Assembly: GCA_934047225.1 (NCBI GenBank)
Contig: OW203991.1
Span: 5,704,001 to 5,768,000 of the forward strand
Reading direction: 5' to 3'
DNA from: Ypsolopha sequella
Taxonomy: Eukaryota > Arthropoda > Insecta > Lepidoptera > Ypsolophidae
DNA length: 64,000 bases
Shown: in pieces, positions 9,726 to 20,356 of the stretch
Numbering within the stretch: the stretch's first letter is position 1
Layout: every line of letters begins with the position of its first letter
Notes under the pieces: generated by a model
Databases searched by the model: none
Told to the model about the DNA's origin: nothing
What the model saw: only the letters and a program-made list of their open reading frames with translations
Position numbers and translations under genes: made by a program

Positions 9726-9826
9726 CGCCACTTAGTTGAATCACAAGTGCGAGGAGAACGACACGATGTTTTTTGAGATTAAATAGTATGTCACGTTCCT
9801 CGCACCTGTGATTCAACTAAGTGGCG
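9726..9826. repeat. About 100-bp imperfect hairpin
   Basis: CGCCACTTAGTTGAATCACA at 9726 pairs with TGTGATTCAACTAAGTGGCG ending at 9826. The stem continues with GTGCGAGGA and TCCTCGCAC around a short AT-rich loop. This is a small fold-back MITE or a hairpin-RNA-like sequence. Confidence 0.65.
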
Positions 9827-9959
9827 CCCGCATATCTCAATAAGAAACCTCATAAACGCGTCTTTTAAGACATAATAATAATTAATTTAATTAAAGAAAG
9901 AAAAAGCCTTACTTATTTACATATGTAGGTATTGTAGGTACAAGAAAAAAAAATTATGT

Positions 9960-10150
9960 TATTAGTTCAAAACTTGACCTTCTCGTTGCTTTTCCGGAAG
10001 AAACTTCTATGCATGCCACTGATCCCGGGCACATGAAGCCGTTCCGTTACCAAAGTGAACTGCATATTACCAGCCTCTATCAAAAGCAAATAAAGTTGGA
10101 ACTTTTGTGCTGGACGTGTAATAAAAAAAGTTGCTAGTGTAGGCCATACT
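9960..10150. mobile_element. Fragments of other MITEs
   Basis: 9968-10025 (AACTTGACCTTCTCGTTGCTTTTCCGGAA...GCATGCCACTG) is a degraded end of the CAGTGGCGTGCA family at 8192-8406. 10105-10140 (TTGTGCTGGACGTGTAATAAAAAAAGTTGCTAG) is a reverse-strand scrap of TTAA family T1. Confidence 0.5.
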
Positions 10151-10528
10151 CTACATGTAAATATCGATACTAACCTCGTCATCTCAACATAACTCATCCC
10201 TTATTCAAGATCTGAAACATCTCCGACGAAGTGTGAAGAGTCATTGCTGATAACGTGCCAGCATTAGATGCTCAACGACACTCAGCCCCACTAGCTCTTG
10301 GCAACGAATAGGGTGAGCGCTTCAGAAGAACCCAGTTTGATGGTTGAGATATGACACGCTGTATTGTGAGGCTGAGCTGGGATAGGACCGTTTCCTCCGA
10401 CAGCTTGAAGGTTAATGGGAAATAGTCTGCTTAGGTTAGGTCTACTGTAAGTCAGTATGTATGGGATTGTATTCATGTAGCGATAAGCCTTACGATAGCA
10501 ACATTCAAGTTTCATTACAAACGGTATC
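10151..10528. other. Interval without recognised feature
   Basis: No gene was recognised. The minus-strand open frame at 10291-10569 runs into the neighbouring MITE and has no known domain. Confidence 0.4.
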
Positions 10529-10536
10529 TTATAGAC

Positions 10537-10908
10537 CAGGGATCGGCAACCAGCGGCCCGAGGAACCATTTCAGTACGGCCCTCAAGGTTCCCAATCGCT
10601 GCATGATAACTGTGTTTGGTTGTACATATTTGTGTGAGCTGACATTTTACATTCTGAACTAACGAAAAAGCAAGCTTAGTTCTCAGTTAACGGATGCACA
10701 TTTAGACCTAATACTGCGCATTTCCACGTCTAAAATGCAGGTCAAATCCAGCCGCAAAATTCGCATTAGATTTTAACAATAAATTGTGTTTTAAACTACA
10801 ATACCTATGATACGAAATTGACTAATGCGTTTTTTATTATATGCGGCCCTCGCTGATCCTTTGGTAAAATTGTGTGGCCTTCTTATGTCATAAGGTTGCC
10901 GACCCCTG
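10537..10908. mobile_element. hAT-type MITE with perfect 8-bp target duplication
   Basis: The ends CAGGGATCGGCAACC and GGTTGCCGACCCCTG are inverted. They are flanked by TTATAGAC at 10529-10536 and again at 10909-10916, an exact 8-bp duplication as made by hAT transposases. The interior carries GGCCC-rich stretches near both ends (CAGCGGCCCG, CGGCCCTC). A related copy is at 47059-47530. No transposase. Confidence 0.9.
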
Positions 10909-11043
10909 TTATAGACCAACAAAAACAGCATACTTAGTGGCAAATTCTAAAAATGGTGATAAATAAGCATCTTCTCCCTCCCCATTTTCGCATTATATGT
11001 GTCTATTGTATTTTTGTTTTTGTCAAATTTGATTACATGTGTC

Positions 11044-11467
11044 TTAAGAGGCTATGCGAATTTTATTTTTGTCACTGTCACTCCAAGCGAAAAATCGCGC
11101 AGTGCGAGAAGGGCGGATTCAGGGCAAAATAGAAAAATATTGGTTTTATATTTTCATTAAAAAAACTAAAATAGCTAGCCAAATTTCAAATATCAAATCT
11201 CTAGATATTGTTAAAACACACCTAATAAAATATGTTTGAGTTCTGTATATGGTTCCTATTCGTCAAACGAGGAGAAAAAGCGTGTTTGAAGACCTCATTT
11301 CAACAATTATTTCTATCGAGGAAAATTTATCCAAACATGTTTTCCAATTTCAAAACTTTAGATTATATAGTCAAAATGCATAAACCAGAAACTGATTATA
11401 ATTTTCCGGGTATTTCATGAAATACACAGAAAAGAAACACCCGTATTTTTTTCGAATATCGCCTTAA
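11044..11467 (+). mobile_element. TTAA-bounded MITE family T2, complete copy
   Basis: Runs from TTAAGAGGCTATGCG to TTTCGAATATCGCCTTAA, 424 bp, the same length as the copy at 56012-56435. TTAA lies at each end, consistent with piggyBac-type insertion. Open frames inside it are short and shared with the other copy only because the DNA is repeated. Confidence 0.8.
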
Positions 11468-12440
11468 GTATACCATTCCAATTTAATAAGGTCATTGTCT
11501 TCATTTGATTAACCGACATAGATCTTTTTAATGCATGGTACTGGCAGAATATCAGTGTCACAGATAATTCTGTGGCGTATGCTGAGCCAGCGCCCTTTCA
11601 GCCTCTGTGTCAAAGATCGTTATTATTTTAGGGATTATAATGTATTTGTTATTTTGTTAAGCTCTAAAAGTGTACTCCACAGTCGAGTCCAAAGACGTGC
11701 TTTTTAAGAGTGCTTGCATTTAATAAAAGATCAAAAAATCATCTGATGTATGGTGTTTCATAATAATATGTTATTTTGTTTTTAGTTTACACCCGGCTGG
11801 TTAATAATTATAATTAATTTTCAAGGCCTTTTAGATATTTAAACGCAAACGTACTAAACTGTCATATTAAAATGTATTCGATAAAATGAAAATAATTATA
11901 TTCGAAACCGGTTTGGAGTCACCACAGTTTATGAACTGCAGATCTTAACCATTAGAAACAGTCCCATAATTAATGACAACTGTCCCCCCTTAATTACACG
12001 ATCTCCACCGGCAATTAACAGGTGCTCAACAAGGTCTTAGCGACCGCCGTTAACAAGAGTTCTTGAGAGAAAATTTTCTAATTGGAAAACTTCGAGTTGG
12101 CTCACAATAACAGAAATAGTTGAACATGTTGTACCGTCGCAGAAAATAATAGCTGAGTGTTTTTAAGATATTTCGCTTATCAGTTGAAACATGATAAGAT
12201 TTAGCAGCTAGGGCGGCTTTTAAGAGTCTTCAGCCGTAGAACGAGCAATTTAAAATTGATTGAAAAAGGCGTTACTTTGCGGAAGCCCATCATGAATTTG
12301 TGGATATATTAATAATTTGCAATATTCCGCTAAACACTCTTACTATGCGGCCGTACTATGACACAGGTAGGTCCGTGTTGATAATGTTTGAAAAAATATA
12401 CATTGCGGCGTTAAAATTCCAACTCAATGTGTGACACTCT
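11468..12440. other. About 1 kb with no recognised feature
   Basis: AT-rich single-copy-looking sequence. No open frame, tandem repeat or terminal inverted repeat stood out. Confidence 0.5.
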
Positions 12441-12572
12441 TTACAACTTGCAATCGACAAAATATTGTCTAATTTCAACGTTACGCTATAAATATTTCAT
12501 GGTAAGGTTGAAATTTTATTTACCGCAAGGTTTATTCTGTAAATATCACAGTAAATACATGTTTAAATTACT
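12440..12572 (+). repeat. Dispersed repeat shared with 51600-51705
   Basis: The stretch from ATATTTCATGGTAAGGTTG to GTAAATACATGTTTAAATTA is nearly identical to 51627-51704. No coding content. Both copies may be parts of an unrecognised element. Confidence 0.55.
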
Positions 12573-12636
12573 TGAAGTACTTACTACGATACTCATCATG
12601 GGACATTTTTCACATTTTGCTAATCATTCCTGTGTA

Positions 12637-12720
12637 TCATCATCAGCCTACCTTACACTAGTCCAATGCTGGACATAAGAGCCCATAGCATTCGATCTTC
12701 AGCCATTCTCATGCAACCAT
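12637..12720 (-). mobile_element. Scrap of a LINE/SINE 3' end
   Basis: CATCATCAGCCTACCTTACACTAGTCCAATGCTGGACATA is a reverse-strand version of the GGACTGCTGG...GGCTGATGATG ending common to lepidopteran retroposons and to the GGAT-tail family in this window. Confidence 0.45.
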
Positions 12721-12727
12721 GACCTGT

Positions 12728-13897
12728 CGGAATAATTTGCAACTCGATTCGTTGTGGTTGAAATTTCGAACAAAACCATATTAAAATAAAGTCCTTATCA
12801 GCTCGCACTGCAACAAGTGCGAAAATAGTGTATTACGTAAAATAAAATTAATTTCCAAGAACTGAGAATAAATAAATAAAATAAATAAAATAAAAATAGC
12901 CTTTAATTCCCAAAAAAAGTTACATTAAAATACGTTTCTAATTTTAAAATATTTCATGCATGCACCATGTATCAATAAAAAAAAGAAAATTTACAATGCA
13001 TTATATGTCATTATGTCATGGTTTCATTTGATTCAATTCATATTAGATTACAAAAATAAATTAAAATAATAATGTCAAAGAAATTTTTTTTTTATAATAA
13101 TATCACAATTTAACAGAACTGAGAATGGTATGACGTTAATACCGTGGAAGCATGGGAGGCCGCTCGTGTGGGATAAAAACCTGCGTGGATACGCTGGCGC
13201 CCTCTCATGTTTCCCAAAGCAGTAGGGCTGCTGGTTCGGCGGCGGCCGCTGCTGAGCTCTCCAAGAGGCGTACATATGTGGCAATAGGTTCAAGCTACAT
13301 GTTTGCACCTTTTGGGGTCGAGACAATGGGGACATGGGGTCCGGAGGCGCGTCAGCTTGTCACGGACCTCTCTGTAAAGCTTGTGGACACTAACGGCGAC
13401 CGGCGAGCTGGCTCTTATCTAGGCCAGCGTATAAGTCTTGCCATACAGAGAGGTAATGTGGCAAGTATTTTGGGCACTCTCCCGCAGGGCAGTGATCTAG
13501 AGGCAATTTTATTTTTATAATTATTTCTTATATATATAGGATTATTTTTGTACTAATTATTGTCTTTCATTAAGGAAAAAACTATAAAATATTACAATAA
13601 ATACTGAGAAAACCATATTATTTTATACTATTTTGTCTAGAAGTTTATAAATTTTTATACTGTTTAGATAAAAACTGTAGCAGTTATATTGTGAGAAGTG
13701 GACAAAATATCGAGAAATAAGGGTAAACTTGTAATTTTCTTGCTTCACTTCTGTATATTAAAATAAAATTCAGGACCACATCACTATTTGTATCATGTAG
13801 ATTACTATGTATTTTTCTTCTGTCAAGAAATGCTATAGTTACCGTATAAAATGGTTACATAGTTAGTTAGTTCAAGGTCGTTGGCGTTGGTAGAAGC
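12728..13897 (+). repeat. Dispersed repeat split by a retroposon insertion
   Basis: 12728-12862 and about 13620-13897 align, in order, with the uninterrupted stretch 34513-34967, which therefore shows the empty state. The intervening DNA (about 12863-13619) is an insertion. It is flanked by ACTGAGAA on both sides (after CCAAGA at about 12860 and at about 13603), begins with a (TAAA)n tract and contains the LINE fragment described separately. Confidence 0.65.
13118..13519 (+). pseudogene. C-terminal remnant of a non-LTR retrotransposon polyprotein, frameshifted
   Basis: One frame gives TENGMTLIPWKHGRPLVWDK up to the A-run near 13183. The story then continues one base out of phase as TCVDTLAPSHV, and later FGVETMGTWGPEARQLV, GDRRAGSYLGQRISLAIQR and GNVASILGTLP, ending at TAA. 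This matches my recollection of the conserved tail found behind the reverse transcriptase in arthropod LINE proteins. The frameshift and the missing RT and endonuclease domains make it non-functional. The exact LINE clade was not determined. It lies within the insertion that splits the surrounding repeat. Confidence 0.7.
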
Positions 13898-14210
13898 CTT
13901 AAGGTGATATGCCAACAAAATACGTGTGTTTCTTTTCTGTGTATTTCATGAAATATTCGGAAAATTTTAATAAATTTCTGGTATATGCGTTTTGACTATA
14001 TAATCTAGGGTTTTGAAATTGGAAAACATGTTTAAATAAATTTTCCTCGATAGAAATAACTCTTGAAATGAGGTCTTCAAACACACTTTTTCTCCTCGTT
14101 TAACGAATAGGAACCATATACAGAACTCAAACATATTTTATTAGGTGTGTTTCACTAATATCTAGAGATTTGATATTTGAAATTTTGCTAGCTATTTTAG
14201 TTTTTTTAAT

Positions 14211-14358
14211 AAATTATAAGAATAACATAAAACAACGTAAAATAAAATTTTAGTGAGATATATTTTGGGCCAATCAGTCACAATAATCTGAATGGCCCGA
14301 AATATATCTCACTAAAATTTCATTTTACCTTGTTTAATGTTATTCTTATCATTTATAA
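14211..14358. mobile_element. Palindromic MITE inside TTAA element, unit 1
   Basis: Arms TTATAAGAATAACATAAAAC...AGTGAGATATATTTTGGGCC and GGCCCGAAATATATCTCACT...TGTTATTCTTATCATTTATAA pair around a short centre. It is duplicated at 18637-18784 in the second unit. Confidence 0.7.
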
Positions 14359-14395
14359 AGACAAAAAAGTCAGTTTTTTTAATAAAAATATAAAA

Positions 14396-14565
14396 TGATT
14401 TATATAAAAACACTGAGGGGTGAGGCGTAACGTCGTCGCGTAAACGTCTTTACTCGCTCAGATGAAGGCAGTCTAAATCTGCTGAAACTGGTCGGCTTTC
14501 CCGATCATAACACGTATTGAGGTGAGCCGTTTTTATATAAATCATGAATTATCCTCAAGTCTCAT
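14396..14565 (+). mobile_element. Inserted block with hammerhead-like core
   Basis: The block between the palindrome and the resumed TTAA element is flanked by TTTATATAAAA-like sequence at both sides. It contains CAGATGA, a GGCAG/CTGC stem and then GAAAC (14462-14488), an arrangement resembling the core of hammerhead ribozymes found in Penelope-like elements. It is duplicated at 18822-18991. Function not shown. Confidence 0.4.
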
Positions 14566-14777
14566 TTAATTCTATAAAAATATAAAACCAACATTTTTCT
14601 CTTTTGCTCTGACTCCGCCCCTCTCGCACTGCGTAATTTTTTTCTTGAAGTGACAGTGACAAAAGTAAAATTCACATAGCCTCTTAAGGTCATTGATCCA
14701 CCTGGATGCAGGTCGTCCTACACTACATCATCCTACACGTGACAGCTGTGTATGTATGAGACAAGTAACACCAAGTC

Positions 14778-15253
14778 TTAAGGCGATTACCGTTGTCAAA
14801 TTAGCAGCTCGATGTTTGTCGGTACGAATATCGACGGAAACGACATTGAAATAACGTTCATATCAGCGCGCAATGCATAGTGGCTGTTACGACGCTCGCT
14901 TCGTCCTTGAGAGGGCGAAATAGGAGAAAATTATACTTTTCACTTGGACGTGATTACTCGATTGAATAATCTTATGTTATGTTTATAGCTATAAAGTTTA
15001 TCTATTTATTAAAGCATAAATGAATTAAATCGGCCAAGCCACTCAGGAGCAGTAGGGAATTTGAGGTCAAATAACACCATTCAGTAAAAAAATAAAATCA
15101 TGTTGGAGTTTTGTTGTTATGAAAAAGAAAAATGTTGCATATGTTGTCTTAAAGTTGATAAATCATAATCACATTTTTTCAATATTTTTGGTTTGGCCAT
15201 AAACGAGGAGTAGGCTTTAGAAAGTACCCATTTGGCAATACTATGGCCCTTAA
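14778..15253 (+). mobile_element. TTAA-bounded family T3, unit 1
   Basis: Runs from TTAAGGCGATTACCG to ATACTATGGCCCTTAA, about 476 bp. A full-length relative in reverse orientation is at 46198-46671 (474 bp) and a partial one at 32598-32860. Shared blocks are CAGCTCGATGTTTGTC, AATATCGACGGAAACGACAT and GCGAAATAGGAGAAAA. piggyBac-type TTAA ends, no transposase. Confidence 0.75.
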
Positions 15254-15268
15254 TAGAAGGGTTTTCGA

Positions 15269-15764
15269 TTAAGAAGATGGCATACTCTAGGAACTTTTTT
15301 TATTACCCGTCCAGGACAATAAGACATAAGGCAAAGACTTTATTTGCTTTTCATGGAGGCGATTATATGTTGGCTCTTTGGCCTCTTGTTCTTGGACGCG
15401 TAATACTAGTGATCACGCAGCGTAACAACAAATTGGTGTGTTTTTAGCTAATACTGAAATATTTTGTAGGGAAAAAAAATATTGAATTTAGATGATATAC
15501 CTTCATATTTATATTTCCTATTTTATAAAAAAAAATCAAGTTGATCTCTGAAGCGAACGTTTGAAAACCAAAAAAAAGAGGGTGTAAAACATTTTTTTTT
15601 TGACAAAAGTATAAATCTTAGTACATTGTTTATACGTAAGATCCCTAGAGAAAAGATTAATAAACCAAATATATTTTTTTCAATACAAGGAGAGTCCGAA
15701 TTTCTTCAAACGAATCCTAGATAGCCTGGAGTTGGTCATGCTCTAGGCTCAGGTACAGTCTTAA
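15269..15764 (+). mobile_element. TTAA-bounded family T1, unit 1
   Basis: Starts TTAAGAAGATGGCATACTCT and ends AGGTACAGTCTTAA, and is collinear with 7242-7750. Sixteen bases separate it from the T3 element. Confidence 0.65.
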
Positions 15765-15930
15765 CAAGTTTTTTTGTCAAAATCTACATCAGGGTTTGGT
15801 TTAACCTTTTTGTAAGTAAGTAATTTAAACTAAAACATGAAGTAATTTAATTAAAATAGTTCCCAATGAGCTATTCGCTTTTCATTAGGGACGAAACTGT
15901 TTCGAATATCCAAAACGTAATTTGAAAATA

Positions 15931-16722
15931 GATTGGGCGGTATGCGCGTGTTCTCAAATAGATTGGGTGGTATGCGCGTGTTCTCAAATAGATTGGGTGG
16001 TATGCGCGTGTTCTCAAATAGATCGGGTGGTATGCGCGTGTTCTCAAATAGATTGGGTGGTATGCGCGTGTTCTCAAATAGATCGGGTGGTATGCGCGTG
16101 TTCTCAAATAGATTGGGTGGTATGCGCGTGTTCTCAAATAGATTGGGTGGTATGCGCGTGTTCTCAAATAGATTGGGTGGTATGCGCGTGTTCTCAAATA
16201 GATTGGGTGGTATGCGCGTGTTCTCAAATAGATTGGGTGGTATGCGCGTGTTCTCAAATAGATTGGGTGGTATGCGCGTGTTCTCAAATAGATTGGGTGG
16301 TATGCGCGTGTTCTCAAATAGATCGGGTGGTATGCGCGTGTTCTCAAATAGATTGGGTGGTATGCGCGTGTTCTCAAATAGTTCGGGTGGTATGCGCGTG
16401 TTCTCAAATAGATCGGGTGGTATGCGCGTGTTCTCAAATAGATCGGGTGGTATGCGCGTGTTCTCAAATAGATTGGGTGGTATGCGCGTGTTCTCAAATA
16501 GATTGGGTGGTATGCGCGTGTTCTCAAATAGATCGGGTGGTATGCGCGTGTTCTCAAATAGATTGGGTGGTATGCGCGTGTTCTCAAATAGATTGGGTGG
16601 TATGCGCGTGTTCTCAAATAGATTGGGTGGTATGCGCGTGTTCTCAAATAGATTGGGTGGTATGCGCGTGTGGTATGCGCGTGTTCTCAAATAGATTGGG
16701 TGGTATGCGCGTGTTCTCAAAT
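15931..16722 (+). repeat. 30-bp satellite array, about 26 units
   Basis: The unit is GATTGGGTGGTATGCGCGTG plus TTCTCAAATA. Units are nearly identical. The main variants are GATC for GATT in the first four bases, one GTTC unit (16381) and GGGCGG in the first unit. One unit near 16651-16693 has a partial internal duplication of TGGTATGCGCG. Because 30 is divisible by three and the unit lacks stops in several frames, frames of 250-310 residues run through it on both strands. They are artefacts of the repeat. Confidence 0.97.
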
Positions 16723-16797
16723 GCTTCTTACTCTCAAAAGAAGTGGGTAGAAACAGGGACGAGGTCAGTTTTAGAAGATACTACAAAATTTGCATAC

Positions 16798-16998
16798 AAT
16801 ATTATTAAAACTCGCGTGAGCTGCCATACTAAATTATTATTACATACGGCTTGAACACTCACGTGTGATTGTTGTTGACTATATGCCAACCGTTTCACCG
16901 ATACAATTTCGGCATTATCAAGGCGAGTGTCGTTCTTAGGACGACGACGCGGCGTTCACCGTCGTTGTCAAACGGGCACTGACAGCTCGCCGATCGGC
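16798..16998 (-). mobile_element. Penelope-like element 3'-end fragment, unit 1
   Basis: Nearly identical to the left end of the Penelope dimer (58133-58335): AATATTATTAAAACTCGCGTG, CATACGGCTTGAACACTCAC, CCGTTTCACCGATACAATTT and the codons for the protein's C-terminus. Only about 200 bp of the 3' end remain, the pattern of a 5'-truncated insertion. It starts about 75 bp from the end of the satellite array. Confidence 0.9.
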
Positions 16999-17258
16999 TA
17001 TTTATTTTTAAAAGATGTGGTAGTGTTTCGGAAAATTTTTCGGATTTTTCTGACAGAAAAGTGGGTATTGCGTCTTCTAAAACTCTCCTAGGAGGTGAAG
17101 CGATTGTTTGTTTATAATTTTAATATTTGGTGCCAATGAATTAAATTTATTTCGTATTACGTGTTTGTTTGACTCATTTATTTTATCTGAAAAAAATAGT
17201 TCACACTTACTGAAATTTAGATGAAGGCCAATTTTTTAAAATGTTTGTATAAGACTTT

Positions 17259-17414
17259 CCAGGAGCCGTATTTTTGAATCGTTCGTTTTCAATTCACGTG
17301 CGAAAGTATATACCCATCTCACGTAGCACATCAGAACTTGTCATTTGCAAGATGAGACAGGTATATATTTTCGCACGTAAAATGAAAACGAACGGTTCAA
17401 AAATACGGCTCCAG
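17259..17414. mobile_element. Hairpin MITE (AGGAGCCGTATTTTTGAA), unit 1
   Basis: AGGAGCCGTATTTTTGAATC and GTTCGTTTTCAATTCACGTG pair with the complementary right half ending AAAATACGGCTCCAGG. The stem is about 60 bp with a loop of about 35 bp. Confidence 0.75.
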
Positions 17415-17456
17415 GTCATTGAGAACAGTATCTACAATTCGTCAACAAGTATAGTA

Positions 17457-18184
17457 CATTTCAAATACCATGGCCCGATTCCACTTGAAACTTAACAATG
17501 GGGCTCATAATGTTTGCCTTTTGTTATCTAATTTGGAGCACTTCAAATTGGCACGCGTCGGTGCAATCTGTATGTAACTAAAGCGTGACTAAGAAATTTT
17601 GGTACTTGAAAATAAAAATACGTATGATTAGTTATTTACATTAATGTTTAATTATAATACTATGGTATCTTTATATTTATTACATGTAACGTCTAATAAT
17701 TAACAAGTACAGACGTTTAACATATAGGTACATTAATTATAAAAATATAAGATTCATTCGCTTTCTGACATATTTTCTTCCGAACTTGAGGTTTCGCAGG
17801 TGTTTATGATGAATGGATACACAGGGTGGGTTAAAAAGTCGTTCTCCACTTTGATGACATGCTCACAAGCATTTTTCCAAAGCGTGGGGTTCGTATTGTC
17901 TACCACAGTTCTTAAATTTTTGATTATTATTGATTAGTTATTGTTATTGACACTGATATAGTTATTGACAGTATACGTGTAATCACTAACGTAGTCAGAT
18001 GACAACTAACATGAAATATTGTTTACATTCATAAAGATTACTTGGTTAAACGATCAAGATCATTAGGTTGCGTGTAAAATACCACACCGCAAAAGGGTCT
18101 GGCCAGGTATCTTTTGTTATCACTAATCCTATTGTTAACACCTAATGACCGTCTTAAGTGGAATCGGGCCATGGTATTTGAAAT
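17457..18184. mobile_element. Non-autonomous element with about 30-bp TIRs, unit 1
   Basis: ATTTCAAATACCATGGCCCG, continuing ATTCCACTT, at the left is mirrored by AAGTGGAATCGGGCCATGGTATTTGAAAT at the right. The interior (about 670 bp) is AT-rich with no convincing frame. Confidence 0.7.
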
Positions 18185-18387
18185 ATTTGAAGTATTTGCT
18201 TTTATACAGCTTGAAGCAGTGAATCTGTGACGGTAGGTACGTACAAACCACCAACGTGAACAATATGCAAAATTGTTTAAAACGGCACGTGCAACGATCC
18301 ACTGTGCAGTGTTTGAAGGGAATTAAGCTTTTAGTTAAAATATACTACATTTATTTTATTTATTCCATTATTATCCAAATTATATCC

Positions 18388-19113
18388 AAATTTTAATAAA
18401 TTTCTGGTATATGCGTTTTGACTATATAATCTAGGGTTTTGAAATTGGAAAACATGTTTAAATAAATTTTCCTCGATAGAAATAACTCTTGAAATGAGGT
18501 CTTCAAACACACTTTTTCTCCTCGTTTAACGAATAGGAACCATATACAGAACTCAAACATATTTTATTAGGTGTGTTTCACTAATATCTAGAGATTTGAT
18601 ATTTGAAATTTTGCTAGCTATTTTAGTTTTTTTAATAAATTATAAGAATAACATAAAACAACGTAAAATAAAATTTTAGTGAGATATATTTTGGGCCAAT
18701 CAGTCACAATAATCTGAATGGCCCGAAATATATCTCACTAAAATTTCATTTTACCTTGTTTAATGTTATTCTTATCATTTATAAAGACAAAAAAGTCAGT
18801 TTTTTTAATAAAAATATAAAATGATTTATATAAAAACACTGAGGGGTGAGGCGTAACGTCGTCGCGTAAACGTCTTTACTCGCTCAGATGAAGGCAGTCT
18901 AAATCTGCTGAAACTGGTCGGCTTTCCCGATCATAACACGTATTGAGGTGAGCCGTTTTTATATAAATCATGAATTATCCTCAAGTCTCATTTAATTCTA
19001 TAAAAATATAAAACCAACATTTTTCTCTTTTGCTCTGACTCCGCCCCTCTCGCACTGCGTAATTTTTTTCTTGAAGTGACAGTGACAAAAGTAAAATTCA
19101 CATAGCCTCTTAA
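18388..19113 (-). mobile_element. TTAA family T2 element, unit 2 (cut at the duplication edge)
   Basis: Copy of 13962-14687 including both inserted blocks (palindrome 18637-18784, hammerhead-like block 18822-18991). Only the TTAA at 19110-19113 survives. Confidence 0.75.
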
Positions 19114-19203
19114 GGTCATTGATCCACCTGGATGCAGGTCGTCCTACACTACATCATCCTACACGTGACAGCTGTGTATGTATGAGACAAGTAACACCAA
19201 GTC

Positions 19204-19679
19204 TTAAGGCGATTACCGTTGTCAAATTAGCAGCTCGATGTTTGTCGGTACGAATATCGACGGAAACGACATTGAAATAACGTTCATATCAGCGCGCAAT
19301 GCATAGTGGCTGTTACGACGCTCGCTTCGTCCTTGAGAGGGCGAAATAGGAGAAAATTATACTTTTCACTTGGACGTGATTACTCGATTGAATAATCTTA
19401 TGTTATGTTTATAGCTATAAAGTTTATCTATTTATTAAAGCATAAATGAATTAAATCGGCCAAGCCACTCAGGAGCAGTAGGGAATTTGAGGTCAAATAA
19501 CACCATTCAGTAAAAAAATAAAATCATGTTGGAGTTTTGTTGGTATGAAAAAGAAAAATGTTGCATATGTTGTCTTAAAGTTGATAAATCATAATCACAT
19601 TTTTTCAATATTTTTGGTTTGGCCATAAACGAGGAGTAGGCTTTAGAAAGTACCCATTTGGCAATACTATGGCCCTTAA
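19204..19679 (+). mobile_element. TTAA-bounded family T3, unit 2
   Basis: Copy of 14778-15253 with at least one substitution near 19543. Confidence 0.75.
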
Positions 19680-19694
19680 TAGAAGGGTTTTCGA

Positions 19695-20190
19695 TTAAGA
19701 AGATGGCATACTCTAGGAACTTTTTTTATTACCCGTCCAGGACAATAAGACATAAGGCAAAGACTTTATTTGCTTTTCATGGAGGCGATTATATGTTGGC
19801 TCTTTGGCCTCTTGTTCTTGGACGCGTAATACTAGTGATCACGCAGCGTAACAACAAATTGGTGTGTTTTTAGCTAATACTGAAATATTTTGTAGGGAAA
19901 AAAAATATTGAATTTAGATGATATACCTTCATATTTATATTTCCTATTTTATAAAAAAAAATCAAGTTGATCTCTGAAGCGAACGTTTGAAAACCAAAAA
20001 AAAGAGGGTGTAAAACATTTTTTTTTTGACAAAAGTATAAATCTTAGTACATTGTTTATACGTAAGATCCCTAGAGAAAAGATTAATAAACCAAATATAT
20101 TTTTTTCAATACAAGGAGAGTCCGAATTTCTTCAAACGAATCCTAGATAGCCTGGAGTTGGTCATGCTCTAGGCTCAGGTACAGTCTTAA
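19695..20190 (+). mobile_element. TTAA-bounded family T1, unit 2
   Basis: Copy of 15269-15764. Confidence 0.65.
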
Positions 20191-20356
20191 CAAGTTTTTT
20201 TGTCAAAATCTACATCAGGGTTTGGTTTAACCTTTTTGTAAGTAAGTAATTTAAACTAAAACATGAAGTAATTTAATTAAAATAGTTCCCAATGAGCTAT
20301 TCGCTTTTCATTAGGGACGAAACTGTTTCGAATATCCAAAACGTAATTTGAAAATA

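Larger units (their letters stand above)
13899..14687 (-). mobile_element. TTAA-bounded MITE family T2, copy with internal insertions
   Basis: In reverse orientation it runs from TTAAGAGGCTATGTGAATTT (complement of the right end) to the left TTAA at 13899-13902. It carries two extra blocks absent from 11044-11467: a palindrome at about 14211-14358 and a block at about 14396-14565. The neighbouring repeat at 34955-34967 shows the same GTAGAAGCCTTAA without this element, an empty TTAA target. Confidence 0.7.
13962..18370 (+). repeat. Tandem segmental duplication, unit 1
   Basis: Every position to the start of the 30-bp array reappears 4426 bp later, and every position after the array reappears 4516 bp later. 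The 90-bp difference is exactly three satellite units. Only one substitution was noticed outside the array (GTTGTTATG near 15116 versus GTTGGTATG near 19543). A 17-bp spacer (18371-18387) separates the units. Such similarity means a very recent duplication or a collapsed or duplicated haplotype in the assembly. Confidence 0.95.

Noticed and set aside
9411..9731. Minus-strand 106-residue frame (and 55651-55986)
   Set aside because: Covers the GC-rich half of the 29-bp-TIR transposon. The two copies do not conserve the frame beyond the shared repeat and no domain is visible.
15851..16854. Long open frames (250-340 residues) on both strands over 15.9-16.9 kb and 20.3-21.4 kb
   Set aside because: They are translations of the 30-bp satellite, in which several frames lack stops. 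Decapeptide repeats on opposite strands at once are not evidence of a protein.
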